54,332 bases of DNA from Aeromonas allosaccharophila (lineage in GTDB: Bacteria; Pseudomonadota; Gammaproteobacteria; Enterobacterales; Aeromonadaceae), in NCBI RefSeq assembly GCF_000819685.1, contig NZ_CDBR01000060.1, positions 1-54,332 on the forward strand, given 5' to 3'. The translations under genes and the position numbers were made by a program. Each line of letters begins with the position of its first letter. Position 1 is the first letter of the stretch. The notes under the pieces were generated by a model. The model was given only the letters and a program-made list of their open reading frames with translations. It made no database searches and was not told the DNA's origin. This document shows positions 26,428 to 37,600 of this stretch, piece by piece.

Positions 26428-27732
26428 TCAGAAGATATCCTTCATCCGGTGCCACAACATTCCCAGCGCCAGCAGCGGGGAGCGCAGCGCCGGGCCGCCG
26501 GGGAAGGTGATATGAGGCACGCTGGCAAAGAGATCGAAACCCCGGCTCTCGCCGCGGATCGCCTCGGCCACCAGCTTGCCCGCCATATGGGTGGCGTTGA
26601 GGCCGTGGCCCGAGTAAGCCTGGGCGTAGAGCACGTTGGGGTGCTCTTTGAGACGGCCAATCTGTGGTAACCGGTTGGCACTGATCCCGATCATCCCGCC
26701 CCACTGAAACTCGATGGAGGTCTCGGCCAGCTCGGGGAAGACCCGCAGCAGCTTGGGCAGCATAAACGCCTTGATATCCTTGGGATCGCGGCCGGAGTAG
26801 TTGCAGGCGCCGCCAAACAGCAGGCGGCCGTCGGCGGAGAGGCGGTAGTAGTCGAGCGCCACGTTCTGGTCGCACACTGCCATGTTTTGCGGCAGCAGTC
26901 GCTGGCGCAAGCGGCGATCGAGCACCTCGGTGGCGAGGATGTAAGAACCGGCGGGCAGCACCCGTCCTCCCAGCTCCGGATTAAGATCATTGAGATAAGC
27001 GTTGCAGCCAATCACCAGATAATCGGCAGTGACCCGGCCGTGGGCGGTGGTCACCTCGACCTGCTTGCCGTAGTCGATATGAGTCACTCTGGAGTGTTCA
27101 AACAGGGAAACCCCGAGGCTGGCGGCGGCGCGCGCCTCGCCCAGCGCCAGATTGAGCGGATGCAAATGGCCGGAGCCCATGTCGATGAGGCCACCGATAT
27201 AGCGATCCGACCCCACCACGCTATGGATATCTTCGCGCGGGACCAGTTTCAGCTCGTGCTCATAACCCAGACTCGCCAGATGTTCGAGATCATCTTCGAA
27301 ACCGGCCAGATGACGCTGACGGGTCGCGAGATCGCAGTAGCCCCAGGTGAGATCACAATCGATATTGAAACGCTCGACCCGCTCGCGCACCAGTTGCACC
27401 GCCTCCAGCCCCATCAGATCCAGCTCGCGCACTCCTTGCTCGCCAATCCAGCGGGCAAACTGGCTGGTGTCGTGGCCGATACCGCGAATAAGCTGGCCGC
27501 CGTTGCGCCCGGAAGCGCCCCAACCGATGCGATTGGCCTCCAGCAAGGCGACCTTGTAACCGGCATCCGCCAGATTGATGGCGGTGTTGAGACCGGTAAA
27601 GCCGCCCCCGATGATGCAGACGTCAGCCTTGTACTCCCCCTCCAGCTCGGGCCACTGCTGCGAGTCGTTGCGGGTGGCCGCGTAGTAGGAGGCGACGTGC
27701 TCCTGATATCCGTTGTGCTTTCCTGCCTGCAT
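26428..27732 (-). CDS. puuB: FAD-dependent oxidoreductase, gamma-glutamylputrescine oxidase (PuuB/OrdL) family
   Basis: A 434-residue D-amino-acid-oxidase-fold flavoenzyme. FAD-binding ADVCIIGGGFTGLNTAINLADAG starts near residue 37. PuuB-type stretches follow: EANRIGWGASGRNGGQL, SGHLHPLNLALGEA, LDYYRLSADGRLLFGG and YSGHGLNATHMAGKLVAEAIRG. PuuB oxidises gamma-glutamyl-putrescine in polyamine breakdown. Start 27732 has AGGA 8 bases upstream. No other puu genes lie in the window and the locus stands alone beside glycolytic genes, so a different primary or secondary amine is possible. Confidence 0.83.
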   Translation of the reverse strand: MQAGKHNGYQEHVASYYAATRNDSQQWPELEGEYKADVCIIGGGFTGLNTAINLADAGYKVALLEANRIGWGASGRNGGQLIRGIGHDTSQFARWIGEQGVRELDLMGLEAVQLVRERVERFNIDCDLTWGYCDLATRQRHLAGFEDDLEHLASLGYEHELKLVPREDIHSVVGSDRYIGGLIDMGSGHLHPLNLALGEARAAASLGVSLFEHSRVTHIDYGKQVEVTTAHGRVTADYLVIGCNAYLNDLNPELGGRVLPAGSYILATEVLDRRLRQRLLPQNMAVCDQNVALDYYRLSADGRLLFGGACNYSGRDPKDIKAFMLPKLLRVFPELAETSIEFQWGGMIGISANRLPQIGRLKEHPNVLYAQAYSGHGLNATHMAGKLVAEAIRGESRGFDLFASVPHITFPGGPALRSPLLALGMLWHRMKDIF

Positions 27733-27840
27733 ACTCAGCATCCTGCTTTTATGGCAAATTGTTTAATAAAATAAGCAAAGTTGTTTCGATAATACCCACC
27801 TCTTCGCCCACTCGCCAACCTGCGCGGATCACAGAAATGC

Positions 27841-27866
27841 AAAAGGCGCCCCGAAGGGCGCCTTTT
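27841..27866 (-). terminator. Terminator after fbaA
   Basis: A 10-bp stem (aaaaggcgcc / ggcgcctttt), loop ccgaag, flanked by A and T runs so it can act both ways. It lies 25 bases past the fbaA stop. Confidence 0.9.
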
Positions 27867-27891
27867 CATGCAATCAAGGTGCGGTAACGAA

Positions 27892-28971
27892 TTACAGTAC
27901 GTCGATGGCGTTCAGGTCGGAGAATGCTTTCTCCAGACGAGCGATCATGGAAGTCTGACCTTCACGCAGCCATACACGCGGATCGTAGAACTTCTTGTTC
28001 GGCTTGTCGGCGCCTTCCGGGTTGCCCAGCTGGCCTTGCAGGTAAGCTTCGTTCTTCTTGTAGAAGTTCAGCAGACCTTCCCAGGTTGCCCACTGGGTGT
28101 CGGTGTCGATGTTCATCTTCACTACGCCGTAGGAGATGGACTCGCGGATCTCTTCCAGAGTGGAACCTGAACCACCGTGGAATACGAAGTCCAGAGACTT
28201 GGCAGGGATGCCAAACTTCTCGGAAACGTACTTCTGGGAAGCGTCCAGGATGGACGGGGTCAGCTTGACGTTACCCGGCTTGTATACACCGTGTACGTTG
28301 CCGAAGGAGGCAGCGATGGTGAAACGCGGGCTGATCTTGGACAGACGCTCGTAAGCGTAAGCAACATCTTCCGGCTGGGTGTACAGAGCGGATTGATCCA
28401 TGTGGCTGTTGTCGACGCCGTCTTCTTCGCCACCGGTGCAACCCAGTTCCAGCTCCAGAGTCATGTTCATCTTGGCCATGCGGGTCAGGTACTCGCAGCA
28501 GATGTCGATGTTCTCTTCCAGAGACTCTTCGGACAGATCCAGCATGTGGGAGGAGAACAGCGGCTTGCCGGTTTCAGCAAAGTGCTTCTCGCCCGCGTCC
28601 AGCAGACCGTCGATCCACGGCAGCAGCTTCTTGGCAGCGTGGTCGGTGTGCAGGATCACCGGTACACCGTAAGCTTCGGCAACGGCGTGAACGTGCTTGG
28701 CACCGGAGATGGCACCCAGGATGGCGGCTTTCTGGCCTTCCAGCTTCAGACCCTTACCGGCGGTGAACACGGCACCACCGTTGGAGAACTGAACGATAAC
28801 CGGCGCTTTAACCTTGGCGGCAGCTTCCAGTACGGCGTTAACGGAGTCGGTACCAACGCAGTTTACGGCCGGCAGAGCAAAGCCGTTCTCTTTAGCGATG
28901 GCGAACACTTTCTGAACGTCATCACCAGTGATCACGCCGGGTTTTACGAAGTCGAAAATTTTCTTAGACAT
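27892..28971 (-). CDS. fbaA: Class II fructose-bisphosphate aldolase
   Basis: A 359-residue zinc aldolase, the same length as E. coli FbaA. It interconverts fructose 1,6-bisphosphate with glyceraldehyde 3-phosphate and dihydroxyacetone phosphate. Zinc-binding residues lie in VILHTDHAAKKLLPW, in SFGNVHGVYKPG and in FVFHGGSGST; the catalytic loop LELGCTGGEEDGVDNSHMD is intact. It is the last gene of the epd-pgk-fbaA order. Codon use is strongly biased toward preferred codons, fitting high expression. Confidence 0.97.
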   Translation of the reverse strand: MSKKIFDFVKPGVITGDDVQKVFAIAKENGFALPAVNCVGTDSVNAVLEAAAKVKAPVIVQFSNGGAVFTAGKGLKLEGQKAAILGAISGAKHVHAVAEAYGVPVILHTDHAAKKLLPWIDGLLDAGEKHFAETGKPLFSSHMLDLSEESLEENIDICCEYLTRMAKMNMTLELELGCTGGEEDGVDNSHMDQSALYTQPEDVAYAYERLSKISPRFTIAASFGNVHGVYKPGNVKLTPSILDASQKYVSEKFGIPAKSLDFVFHGGSGSTLEEIRESISYGVVKMNIDTDTQWATWEGLLNFYKKNEAYLQGQLGNPEGADKPNKKFYDPRVWLREGQTSMIARLEKAFSDLNAIDVL

Positions 28972-29086
28972 GTTTAATCGTCCTGTCTCGTATGCCGTTA
29001 ATAAAAAATGGGGGGTTCATCATGAACCGGCACAGCGGGCACATGATAAACGAAACGGGAGGCTTTTGCCCCCCGTCTCGGGTCAA

Positions 29087-30250
29087 TTAGGCTTTGGCGC
29101 GCTGTTCCAGAATCTCAACAGCCGGCAGAACCTTACCTTCTACGAACTCCAGGAAGGCGCCGCCGCCAGTGGAGATGTAGGAGACTTTGTCAGCGATGCC
29201 GAACTTGTCGATGGCAGCCAGGGTGTCACCACCGCCAGCGATGGAGAAGGCCGGAGAAGCAGCGATCGCTTCAGCGATGATCTTGGTGCCTTCAGCGAAC
29301 TGGTCGAACTCGAATACACCGACCGGGCCGTTCCACAGGATGGTCTTGGCGTTCATGATGATGTCAGCCAGGGCCTTGGCAGAATCCGGGCCGATGTCGA
29401 AGATCATGTCGCCGTCGGTCACGTCAGAGACGGACTTGATGGTGGCCGGAGTGGACTCGGAGAACTCGGCACCTACAACCACGTCGGTGGTCACAGGAAT
29501 GTTGGTCTCGGCAGCCAGTTTCTTGGCGGTGTCGATCAGATCGTGCTCGCACAGGGACTTGCCGACGTTGTGACCGGCAGCAGCGATGAAGGTGTTGGCG
29601 ATGCCACCACCGACAACCAGCTGGTCAGCGATTTTGGAGAGGGATTCCAGAACGGTCAGCTTGGTGGAGACCTTGGAGCCGCCAACGATGGCAACCATCG
29701 GGCGCTCGGGCTTCAGCATGGCTTTGCCCAGCGCTTCCAGTTCACCCGCCAGCAGCGGACCGGCACAAGCGACCGGAGCGAACTGGGCCACACCGTAGGT
29801 GGAACCTTCGGCGCGGTGAGCAGTACCGAACGCATCCATTACAAAGACGTCACACAGGGCGGCGTATTTTTTGGCCAGCTCTTCGGTGTTCTTCTTCTCG
29901 CCTTTGTTGAAGCGGCAGTTTTCCAGCACAACCAGCTCACCGGCAGCGACTTCTACGCCATCCAGGTAATCCTTGGCCAGGCGAACCGGGCAGGACAGAG
30001 CGTCTTTCAGATAGTTGACAACCGGAGCCAGGGAGAATTCTTCGTTGTATTCACCCTCGGTCGGACGACCCAGGTGGGAGGTGATCATCAGCTTGGCGCC
30101 CTTTTCCAGAGCCAGCTTGATGGTCGGCAGAGTCGCAACGATACGTGCATCGGAGGTGACCTTGCCGTCTTTTACCGGTACGTTCAGGTCAGCACGGATC
30201 AGAACGCGTTTACCCGCCAGATCCAGGTCAGTCATCTTGATAACAGACAT
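29087..30250 (-). CDS. pgk: Phosphoglycerate kinase
   Basis: A 387-residue two-domain kinase (E. coli is also 387). It transfers phosphate between 1,3-bisphosphoglycerate and ADP. It starts [26 protein letters not shown]. The substrate-binding region has TSHLGRP, the hinge has [11 protein letters not shown], and the nucleotide end has [12 protein letters not shown] and [14 protein letters not shown]. It lies between epd and fbaA, with codon bias typical of a highly expressed gene. Confidence 0.98.
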   Translation of the reverse strand: MSVIKMTDLDLAGKRVLIRADLNVPVKDGKVTSDARIVATLPTIKLALEKGAKLMITSHLGRPTEGEYNEEFSLAPVVNYLKDALSCPVRLAKDYLDGVEVAAGELVVLENCRFNKGEKKNTEELAKKYAALCDVFVMDAFGTAHRAEGSTYGVAQFAPVACAGPLLAGELEALGKAMLKPERPMVAIVGGSKVSTKLTVLESLSKIADQLVVGGGIANTFIAAAGHNVGKSLCEHDLIDTAKKLAAETNIPVTTDVVVGAEFSESTPATIKSVSDVTDGDMIFDIGPDSAKALADIIMNAKTILWNGPVGVFEFDQFAEGTKIIAEAIAASPAFSIAGGGDTLAAIDKFGIADKVSYISTGGGAFLEFVEGKVLPAVEILEQRAKA

Positions 30251-30311
30251 ATTCAGTCCTCTATATTTTCAGGTAATGTTAAAAACAGTAACCTATTCGC
30301 CCGGGGCAGGC

Positions 30312-31322
30312 TCAGCCTGCGGCCATCATGGCCCGGGTGGTATCCAGCATCCGGTTTGCGAAGCCCCATTCGTTATCGCACCACATCAACATCTTGACGA
30401 GGTTGGCATCGCTCACCCGGGTCTGGGTACCATCAATGATGCAGGAGTGTGCATCATGATTGAAGTCTACGGAGACCAAAGGCTCTTCCGTGTAATCCAG
30501 AATACCGTGTAATGTACCTCTGGATGCCCGTTGCAGGGCTTGATTTACGTCAGTAACTGTCACTTTTTTACGAACAGTAATACTGAGATCCATCGCTGTT
30601 ACATTGATGGTCGGCACCCGCACCGCGATCGCCTCGAACTTGCCGGCGAAGTGGGGCAGGATACGCTCCAGCCCCTTTGCCAGCTTGGTATCCACCGGAA
30701 TGATGGACTGACTGGCAGCGCGGGTTCGGCGCAAGTCACTGTGGTAGGCATCGATGACTTGCTGATCATGCATGGCCGAATGAATTGTCGTAATAGTACC
30801 ACAATTTATCTCGAATTCTCGATGCAATGTTTCAATCACCGGCACCACGCAGTTGGTGGTACAGGAGGCGTTGGAGACGATCCGCTCACGCCCCGTCAGC
30901 ACCTGATGGTTGACCCCGTAGACCACGGTGGCATCCACATCCGCATCGGCCGGATGGGAGAAGAGCACCTTGCCCGCCCCCGCCGCCAGATGCAGCTCGG
31001 CATCGGCCCGCGAGCCGAACACCCCGGTGCAATCGAGCACCACATCCACCCCCAGCGCCCGCCACGGCAGCTTTGATGGATCCCGCTCGGCAAACAGGGA
31101 GATGAGGTCCTCCCCCACCAGCATGCTGCTGCCCGCCAGTTGCACCGGATGGTGGAAGCGACCGTGACTGGTATCGTAACGGGTCAGGTGCACCATGGCC
31201 TCGGGGGCCGCCAGCTCGTTGATGGCGACGATCTTGATGGTCTTATCGCGCCCGCTTTCATAGAGGGCTCGCAACACGTTGCGACCGATCCGCCCGTAAC
31301 CATTGATGGCAATCTTGATCAT
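30312..31322 (-). CDS. epd: D-erythrose-4-phosphate dehydrogenase
   Basis: A 336-residue GAPDH-family enzyme that makes 4-phosphoerythronate for pyridoxal phosphate synthesis. NAD-binding [22 protein letters not shown] begins the protein; the catalytic cysteine is in [26 protein letters not shown] and [12 protein letters not shown] follow. Position before pgk-fbaA supports epd rather than a GapA paralogue. It is linked by pathway to pdxJ elsewhere in the window. Confidence 0.93.
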   Translation of the reverse strand: MIKIAINGYGRIGRNVLRALYESGRDKTIKIVAINELAAPEAMVHLTRYDTSHGRFHHPVQLAGSSMLVGEDLISLFAERDPSKLPWRALGVDVVLDCTGVFGSRADAELHLAAGAGKVLFSHPADADVDATVVYGVNHQVLTGRERIVSNASCTTNCVVPVIETLHREFEINCGTITTIHSAMHDQQVIDAYHSDLRRTRAASQSIIPVDTKLAKGLERILPHFAGKFEAIAVRVPTINVTAMDLSITVRKKVTVTDVNQALQRASRGTLHGILDYTEEPLVSVDFNHDAHSCIIDGTQTRVSDANLVKMLMWCDNEWGFANRMLDTTRAMMAAG

Positions 31323-31382
31323 CGAGAATCCGTTTCCTTGAACCAGCAACAGGGCGACGCACCGGCCGCCCGGGAGCCCCGG

Positions 31383-32312
31383 CTACGACAGCAGGGCCTC
31401 CTGGAATTCACCGCGGGCCAGCAGTGCGGCCCCGAATACCCCGGCACTGTCGCCAAGGGCAGGAGCAATAATGGGGGTTGCGAAGCGGGGATTAAAGAGG
31501 AAGGGCAAAATTGTCTGCCGTCCGGCGCTGTAAAGGCTCTGCACATTGCCCACCCCGCCACCGATGACGATCACATCCGGGTCGAGAATGTTGACCACAT
31601 TGGCCAGCGCCTGACCAAACAGCAGGTTCAACCGGTCGATGGTGAGCTTGGCCACATGATCGTAAGCGGTGGCAGCCGCGATTTGGGCCAGCGAAAGATG
31701 ACGCTTGGCCTTGGCCTCGTACCAGGCCTCCAGCGCCGGGCCGCTGATCAGGGTCTCGACGCAGCCGCGCTTGCCGCAGTAGCACTCGGGACCATCGGGG
31801 GAGAGCACGTTGTGGCCCCACTCACCAGCGATGCCATGGTGGCCGTTGAGGATCTGGCCGTTGATGACGATGCCGGAGCCAACTCCAGTGCCCATGATGA
31901 TGCCGAACACCACTTTCGCATCGGGATGGTGCTGGCGCACCGCCCCCAGATGGGTTTCTGCCAGCGCGAAGCAGTTGGCATCGTTGGCGATCAGCACCGG
32001 CACGCCCAGTTTGCGCTCCAGATCCTCCTTGAACGGCTTGCCGTTGAGCTCGGTGGTGTTGCAGTTCTTCATCAGGCCGGTCTGCGGATCCCGCGCCCCC
32101 GGCGTGCCCATACCGATGACGGTCGGGCGCTGGCCAATCTTCTCGGCACACTCAGCTACCAGTTTGGCGATCTGGCCGATCATGTGCTCATAACCGCCAG
32201 CCCGTTCGGTGGGGATGCGGTGGCGCAGCAGCACCTCGTCGCCATCCAGCACCACGCATTCACACTTGGTACCGCCAAGATCGATACCCCAATCCAGTGA
32301 CTTGCTGTTCAT
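31383..32312 (-). CDS. ROK family sugar kinase (fructokinase Mak / NagK-like)
   Basis: A 309-residue ROK kinase. The ATP-binding WGIDLGGTKCECVVLD opens the protein; the catalytic aspartate is in LIANDANCFALAE. The zinc-binding ROK motif GEWGHNVLSPDGPECYCGKRGCVETLISG has all three cysteines and the histidine. NILDPDVIVIGGG follows. Overall pattern resembles E. coli Mak (fructokinase) most, but N-acetylglucosamine kinase cannot be excluded. AGGAGG lies just before ATG 32312. It sits between hemE and epd. Confidence 0.88.
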   Translation of the reverse strand: MNSKSLDWGIDLGGTKCECVVLDGDEVLLRHRIPTERAGGYEHMIGQIAKLVAECAEKIGQRPTVIGMGTPGARDPQTGLMKNCNTTELNGKPFKEDLERKLGVPVLIANDANCFALAETHLGAVRQHHPDAKVVFGIIMGTGVGSGIVINGQILNGHHGIAGEWGHNVLSPDGPECYCGKRGCVETLISGPALEAWYEAKAKRHLSLAQIAAATAYDHVAKLTIDRLNLLFGQALANVVNILDPDVIVIGGGVGNVQSLYSAGRQTILPFLFNPRFATPIIAPALGDSAGVFGAALLARGEFQEALLS

Positions 32313-32364
32313 CTTGCCTCCTGCACCGGCGCCGCGGCTCATTCGTGGCGACGCCTTTTAAATG

Positions 32365-32387
32365 TAAAACGGGGCCTTGCGGCCCCG
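32365..32387 (-). terminator. Terminator after hemE
   Basis: A 6-bp GC stem (ggggcc / ggcccc, loop ttgc on the plus strand) is followed on the minus strand by GTTTTAC. It separates hemE from the ROK kinase gene. Confidence 0.75.
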
Positions 32388-32421
32388 GATATCAATCAGT
32401 TTCTCTTCGCTCGCCCCGGCC

Positions 32422-33489
32422 TTAGCGGCCGTGATACTGGGCGGAGAGCTCGTGCACCGCGTTGACGAACACGCCAGCGTGCTCCGGGTTAACATCCTGA
32501 TGGATGCCGTGGCCCAGGTTGAATACGTGGCCATTGCCCTGACCGAAACCGGCCAGAATGGAGGCGACCTCTTCACGGATGCGAGCGGGAGTGGCGTAGA
32601 GCATGGAGGGATCCATGTTGCCCTGCAGCGCCACCTTGTCGCCGACCCGGCGCTTGGCGTCGGCGATGTCAGTGGTCCAGTCCAGACCCAGCGCATCGCA
32701 ACCGGTGGCGGCGATTTGCTCCAGCCACTGACCGCCGTTCTTGGTGAACAGGGTGACCGGCACGCGGCGACCATCGTGCTCGCGGATCAAGCCATCGACG
32801 ATCTTGTGCATGTACTGCAGGGAAAAATCGCGGTAGTCACGCGGGGTGAGCACGCCGCCCCAGGTATCGAACACCATGACAGCCTGCGCACCCGCCTTGA
32901 TCTGGGCGTTGAGATAGCTAATCACGCTGTCGGCCAGCTTGTCGAGCAGCAGGTGCAGGGTTTGCGGCTCTGCGTACATCATCTGCTTGATCTTGGTGAA
33001 CGCCTTGGAGCTGCCCCCCTCCACCATGTAGGTGGCCAGGGTCCATGGACTGCCGGAGAAGCCGATGAGCGGCACTTCGCCCTTGAGCTCACGGCGGATG
33101 GTGCGCACCGCGTTCATCACGTAGCCCAGCTCATCTTCCGGATCCGGGATCGGCAGCGCCTGCACATCGGCCATGGAGGTGATCGGACGCTCGAAACGCG
33201 GGCCTTCACCCTGCTCGAAGTAGAGCCCCAGCCCCATGGCATCGGGCACGGTGAGGATGTCGGAGAAGAGAATGGCGGCATCGAGCGGGTAGCGGCGCAG
33301 CGGCTGCAGGGTGACTTCACAGGCCAGCTCGGCATTGCGGCACAGGGACATGAAATCCCCCGCCTGGGCGCGAGTCGCCTTGTATTCCGGCAGATAACGG
33401 CCAGCCTGGCGCATCATCCATACCGGGGTCATATCCACGTCCTGACGCAGCAAAGCGCGCAGGTATCGATCGTTCTTCAGCTCTTTCAT
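32422..33489 (-). CDS. hemE: Uroporphyrinogen decarboxylase
   Basis: A 355-residue TIM-barrel enzyme (E. coli 354) converting uroporphyrinogen III to coproporphyrinogen III in heme synthesis. Signature 1 [15 protein letters not shown] lies near residue 22; signature 2, [16 protein letters not shown], is near residue 140. [13 protein letters not shown] carries the catalytic aspartate. ATG 33489 is preferred over the longer open frame because AGGAACTGGG precedes it and the protein starts [14 protein letters not shown]. It is downstream of nudC, as in E. coli. Confidence 0.97.
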   Translation of the reverse strand: MKELKNDRYLRALLRQDVDMTPVWMMRQAGRYLPEYKATRAQAGDFMSLCRNAELACEVTLQPLRRYPLDAAILFSDILTVPDAMGLGLYFEQGEGPRFERPITSMADVQALPIPDPEDELGYVMNAVRTIRRELKGEVPLIGFSGSPWTLATYMVEGGSSKAFTKIKQMMYAEPQTLHLLLDKLADSVISYLNAQIKAGAQAVMVFDTWGGVLTPRDYRDFSLQYMHKIVDGLIREHDGRRVPVTLFTKNGGQWLEQIAATGCDALGLDWTTDIADAKRRVGDKVALQGNMDPSMLYATPARIREEVASILAGFGQGNGHVFNLGHGIHQDVNPEHAGVFVNAVHELSAQYHGR

Positions 33490-33671
33490 CCCAGTTCCTG
33501 AGTTCGTATCACGCATAAAATGGCGGCCATAATACCACTTTGCCCAGCCAAGCGGACTGCCCAAAACGTGGCAAATGGGCGCGCGGTTGCAAAGATGTGA
33601 AGGGGCGCAAACCTGACCGCCCCGCTTGTAACAAGAAGTGCAAAAAGATTGGCGAAAAGATAAGCGCCTCG

Positions 33672-34451
33672 TTATGCCTCGCCCGCCAGCGAACGCTCAA
33701 TCAAGCGTCGAGCGATGGTGCCGTGGGGCGGCAAGCGCGGCAGCCGATCGGCGGCAAAGAAATCGGCTGCGACCAGTTCGTCGTCCTGTACCTTGATCTC
33801 TCCGCTCTCGTAGTCAGCGGTAAAGCCCATCATCAGGCTGTGGGGGAAGGGCCAGGGCTGGCTCGCCACATAGCGCACATTGCGCACCCGGATGCCGCTC
33901 TCCTCGAACACCTCCCGCGCCACGCACTGCTCGAGGTTCTCCCCCGCCTCCACAAAGCCGGCCAGCACGGTATACATGGGATCGTCCGCCTGATAGTGAC
34001 GGCGATGGGCCGCCAAGAGGATCTCCGGCCCCTTGCGCACCGCCACGATAATGCAGGGGGAGATGCGCGGATAGGCCGTGTGACCATGGTGGCACACCTG
34101 CGCCCACTCCCCCGCCTTCGGGCTCATGGGGGCGCCGCACTCGCCGCAGAAACGGTGGGTGCGGCGAAAGGTGGTGAGCTGCCAGGCGCGGCCCGCGAGG
34201 CGAAAGCCCTCTTCATCCCCCGCCACCATCAGCTGGCGCAGAGGGGCCATCATAGTCGTGTCGGCCTCAGCCCCCAGATCCAGCAGATAGCAGGGCAATC
34301 CCTGCCACTCGTCGAAACGCTCGAAAGGGGCGTCAGCCAGCGCAGCAGGCAGGCACCCTTTACTGCCCTGTGGCACCTGACCCTGCTGATCGAGCAGTAC
34401 CAGATGATCGCCCCCCAGCACGAACCAGCGGGCTTGTTCGGTTAATGACAT
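33672..34451 (-). CDS. nudC: NAD-capped RNA hydrolase / NADH pyrophosphatase NudC
   Basis: A 259-residue NUDIX enzyme that removes NAD caps from RNA and hydrolyses NADH. The N-terminal domain is followed by a zinc ribbon and a Nudix box, [36 protein letters not shown] is the NudC-specific SQPWPFPxS motif. The zinc ribbon has the first pair CGEC and then CHHGH, where E. coli has CxxC, so the fourth ligand is probably a histidine. It is upstream of hemE, as in enterobacteria. Confidence 0.94.
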   Translation of the reverse strand: MSLTEQARWFVLGGDHLVLLDQQGQVPQGSKGCLPAALADAPFERFDEWQGLPCYLLDLGAEADTTMMAPLRQLMVAGDEEGFRLAGRAWQLTTFRRTHRFCGECGAPMSPKAGEWAQVCHHGHTAYPRISPCIIVAVRKGPEILLAAHRRHYQADDPMYTVLAGFVEAGENLEQCVAREVFEESGIRVRNVRYVASQPWPFPHSLMMGFTADYESGEIKVQDDELVAADFFAADRLPRLPPHGTIARRLIERSLAGEA

Positions 34452-34601
34452 CAGATGAACACTCTCGTTTAAACAAAACCCTGGCTACGGCGGGCCCGCC
34501 AAGGGGCAAAAGCCGTGCGAATGGCCCCATCTTACGACCAGCACAGGTCGCTGACGACCCCGCCGTGGCCGATTGTCCTATTCGTAAAAAACGGATGGCG
34601 C

Positions 34602-34628
34602 AAATAAAGAGGCCGCCCGAAGGCGGCC
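34602..34628 (-). terminator. Terminator after putA
   Basis: A 7-bp GC stem (ggccgcc / ggcggcc, loop cgaa on the plus strand) is followed on the minus strand by TCTTTATTT, 43 bases past the putA stop. Confidence 0.85.
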
Positions 34629-34671
34629 CGCTGTTATCCGGCATCCACTATCCGGCCTCTATCGACGCGGA

Positions 34672-37600
34672 TCAGGCATCGCCCATCGCCAGCAGGGAGG
34701 CGTTGCCACCCACAGCAGTGGTGTTGATGGTGCGGGTCTTCTCGGTGACGAAGCGACTCAGATAGTGAGGACCACCCGCCTTGGGACCGGTGCCGGAGAG
34801 CCCCTGCCCGCCAAACGGCTGCACCCCGACCATGGCGCCGATCTGGTTGCGGTTGATGTAGACGTTGCCCACGTTGATGCGGCTCGCCAGCTCCTCCGCG
34901 TGGGATTCGTTGCGGCTGTGGATCCCCAGCGTCAGACCGTAGCCGGTGCCGTTGATGTTGCTGATCACCTGGTCCAGATCCCGGGTGGCGTAGCGCACCA
35001 CGTGCAGGATGGGGCCGAACTGCTCCTTGGCCAACTCACGGATGGAGCCGATCTCCAGCGCGGTCGGCTGGACAAAGTGCCCTTCCATGGTCGCGGCTGG
35101 CATCGGCGCCTGGGCAATCAGGCGAGCACGCGGGATCATGTAGGCGAGGTGGGCATCGAGACCGGATTTGGCATCGGCATCGATCACCGGGCCGACGTCG
35201 GTGTTGTGCTCGGCCGGGTTACCCACTTTCAGCTCCTGCATGGCGCCGGTGAGGATCTCCAGCACCCGCTCGGCGATCTCTTCCTGCAGGTAGAGCACCC
35301 GCAGGGCCGAGCAGCGCTGACCGGCGCTCTGGAAGGCGGCGCTCACCACGTCGCGCACCACCTGCTCGGGCAGGGCGGTAGAGTCGACGATCATGGCATT
35401 CTGGCCGCCGGTCTCGGCGATGAGCGGCAGGATGGCGCCATCGCGCTTAGCCAGCGTCATGTTGATCAGCTTGGCGGTCTCGGTGGAGCCGGTGAAGCAG
35501 ACGCCGCCGATGCGCGAGTCCGCCGTCAGCTTGGCGCCGACGGTGGCGCCGTCACCGGGCAGCAGTTGCAGCACATCGCCCGGAATACCGGCCTGATGGG
35601 CCAAAGTCACCGCCAGATGGGCGATAAGACCGGTCTGCTCCGCCGGCTTGGCGATGACGGTGTTGCCGGTGGCCAACGCTGCAGCAACTTGGCCCAGGAA
35701 GATCGCCAACGGGAAGTTCCACGGGCTGATGCAGACAAACACCCCGCGCCCCTGCAGGAACAGCTCGTTCTGCTCGCCGGTGTAGCCCGGTAACAGAGTC
35801 GCCTGCCCCATCAGGCTGCGCGCCTGCACCGCGTAGTAGCGGCAGAAATCGACCGCCTCGCGCACCTCGTCGATGCCATCTTGCAGCAGCTTGCCCGCCT
35901 CGCGGGTACAGAGGGAGACAAACTGCTCGCGGTTCGCTTCCAGCAGATCCGCCAGCTTCTCCAGCGCCGCGGCACGATCGCTCACCGGGGTTTCGCGCCA
36001 GCGCGGGAAGGCGGCGTGGGCGGATGCCAAGGCCTGCTCCACCGCCTGTTCGTCAGCCCAGTGGATCTTGCCGACAGTCAGGCTCACATCCTGCGGGCTC
36101 AGCACGGTGCGAGCCTCGCTGCGCTTGAGGGTCTCGCCATCGACGATGGGCCCTGCCAGCCACTGCTTGCTCTCCAGCTCTTTCAAGCGGGCGAAGAAGG
36201 GGCGCTGGATGGAGAGAATATTCATATTGACGCCGCTGGAGTTCTTGCGGTCGGTGAAGAGGTTCACCGGCTGCGGAATGCGGTCGTTGGCAAAGCCAGA
36301 GTAGCGCTTGAGGGTGCGCAGCGGGTGCTCGGCCAGTGAATCCACCGGAGTGTTGGGATCCACCAGCTTGTGGACGAAGGAGGTATTGGCCCCGTTCTCC
36401 AGCAGGCGGCGCACCAGATAGGGCAACAGATCCTTGTGGGCACCGACCGGTGCATAGATGCGGCAGTGCAGGCCGGGATTGTCGTTCAGCACGGCGTTGT
36501 GCAGCTCCTCCCCCATGCCATGCAGGCGCTGAAATTCAAACTGGCGATCACCCGCCATCTCCAGAATGCTGACCACGGTATTGGCATTGTGGGTGGCAAA
36601 CTGGGGGGCGATAAAGCCGCGGGTCGGCTCGCTCAGCAGGTAGCGGGCGCAAGCGAGGTAGGAGATATCGGTGCCCGCCTTGCGGGTAAAGAGCGGGTAG
36701 CCGGGCAGGCCCGCCTGCTGGGCATATTTCAGCTCGCTGTCCCAGTAGGCCCCTTTCACCAGTCGCACCGGAATGAGATCACTCTGCTCGCGGGCCAGCG
36801 CGGTGAGCCAGCAGAGTACCGGCAACGCTCGCTTGGAGTAGGCCTGCACCACCATGCCGAGCTTGCCCCAGCCACGATTGGCGTCGGAGCGGTAGAGTTG
36901 CTCGAACAGATCCAGCGACAGCTCGAGTCTGTCCATCTCTTCGGCATCGATGCTGATGGCCACATCTTTGTCGCGAGCCAGCCGCACCAGCCCCACCAGC
37001 CGCTCGCACATCTCGCCAAGCACCCGCTCACGGTTGGCTACGTCATAGCGCGGATGGAGCGCCGAGAGCTTGATGGAGATGGAGGGGGCCGGGCCACCGT
37101 CGCTGATCCGCTCGTTGCCCACCGCCTCGATGGCATTGCGGTAATCGGTCAGATATTTGTCGGCATCCTGCAAGGTCAGCGCCGACTCACCCAGCATGTC
37201 GTAGGTGTGGGTGTAGCCCAGCTCGCGGGATTTGCGGCTCGCCTTGAGCGCCTCTTTCATGTCGCGCCCCAGCACGAACTGCTTGCCCATGATCTTCATG
37301 GCGGCGTACATGGCGGAGCGCACCACCGGCTCGCCCAGCTTGTTGACCATCCGTCCCAGCAGGTTGGCCGGGTTACCGTCGAGCTTTTTGTCGAGCTTGA
37401 TGATCTTGCCGGTCAGCATCAGCCCCCAGGTGGAGGCGTTGACCAGAGTAGAGTCGCTCTTGCGGAAATGGGAGGACCAGTTGGCGCCGGAGAGCTTGTC
37501 CTTGATCAGGGCGTCGGCGGTCTCGGCATCGGGAATGCGCAGCAGCGCCTCGGCCAGACACATCAGGATGATCCCCTCCTGGGTATCCAGGCTGTACTCC

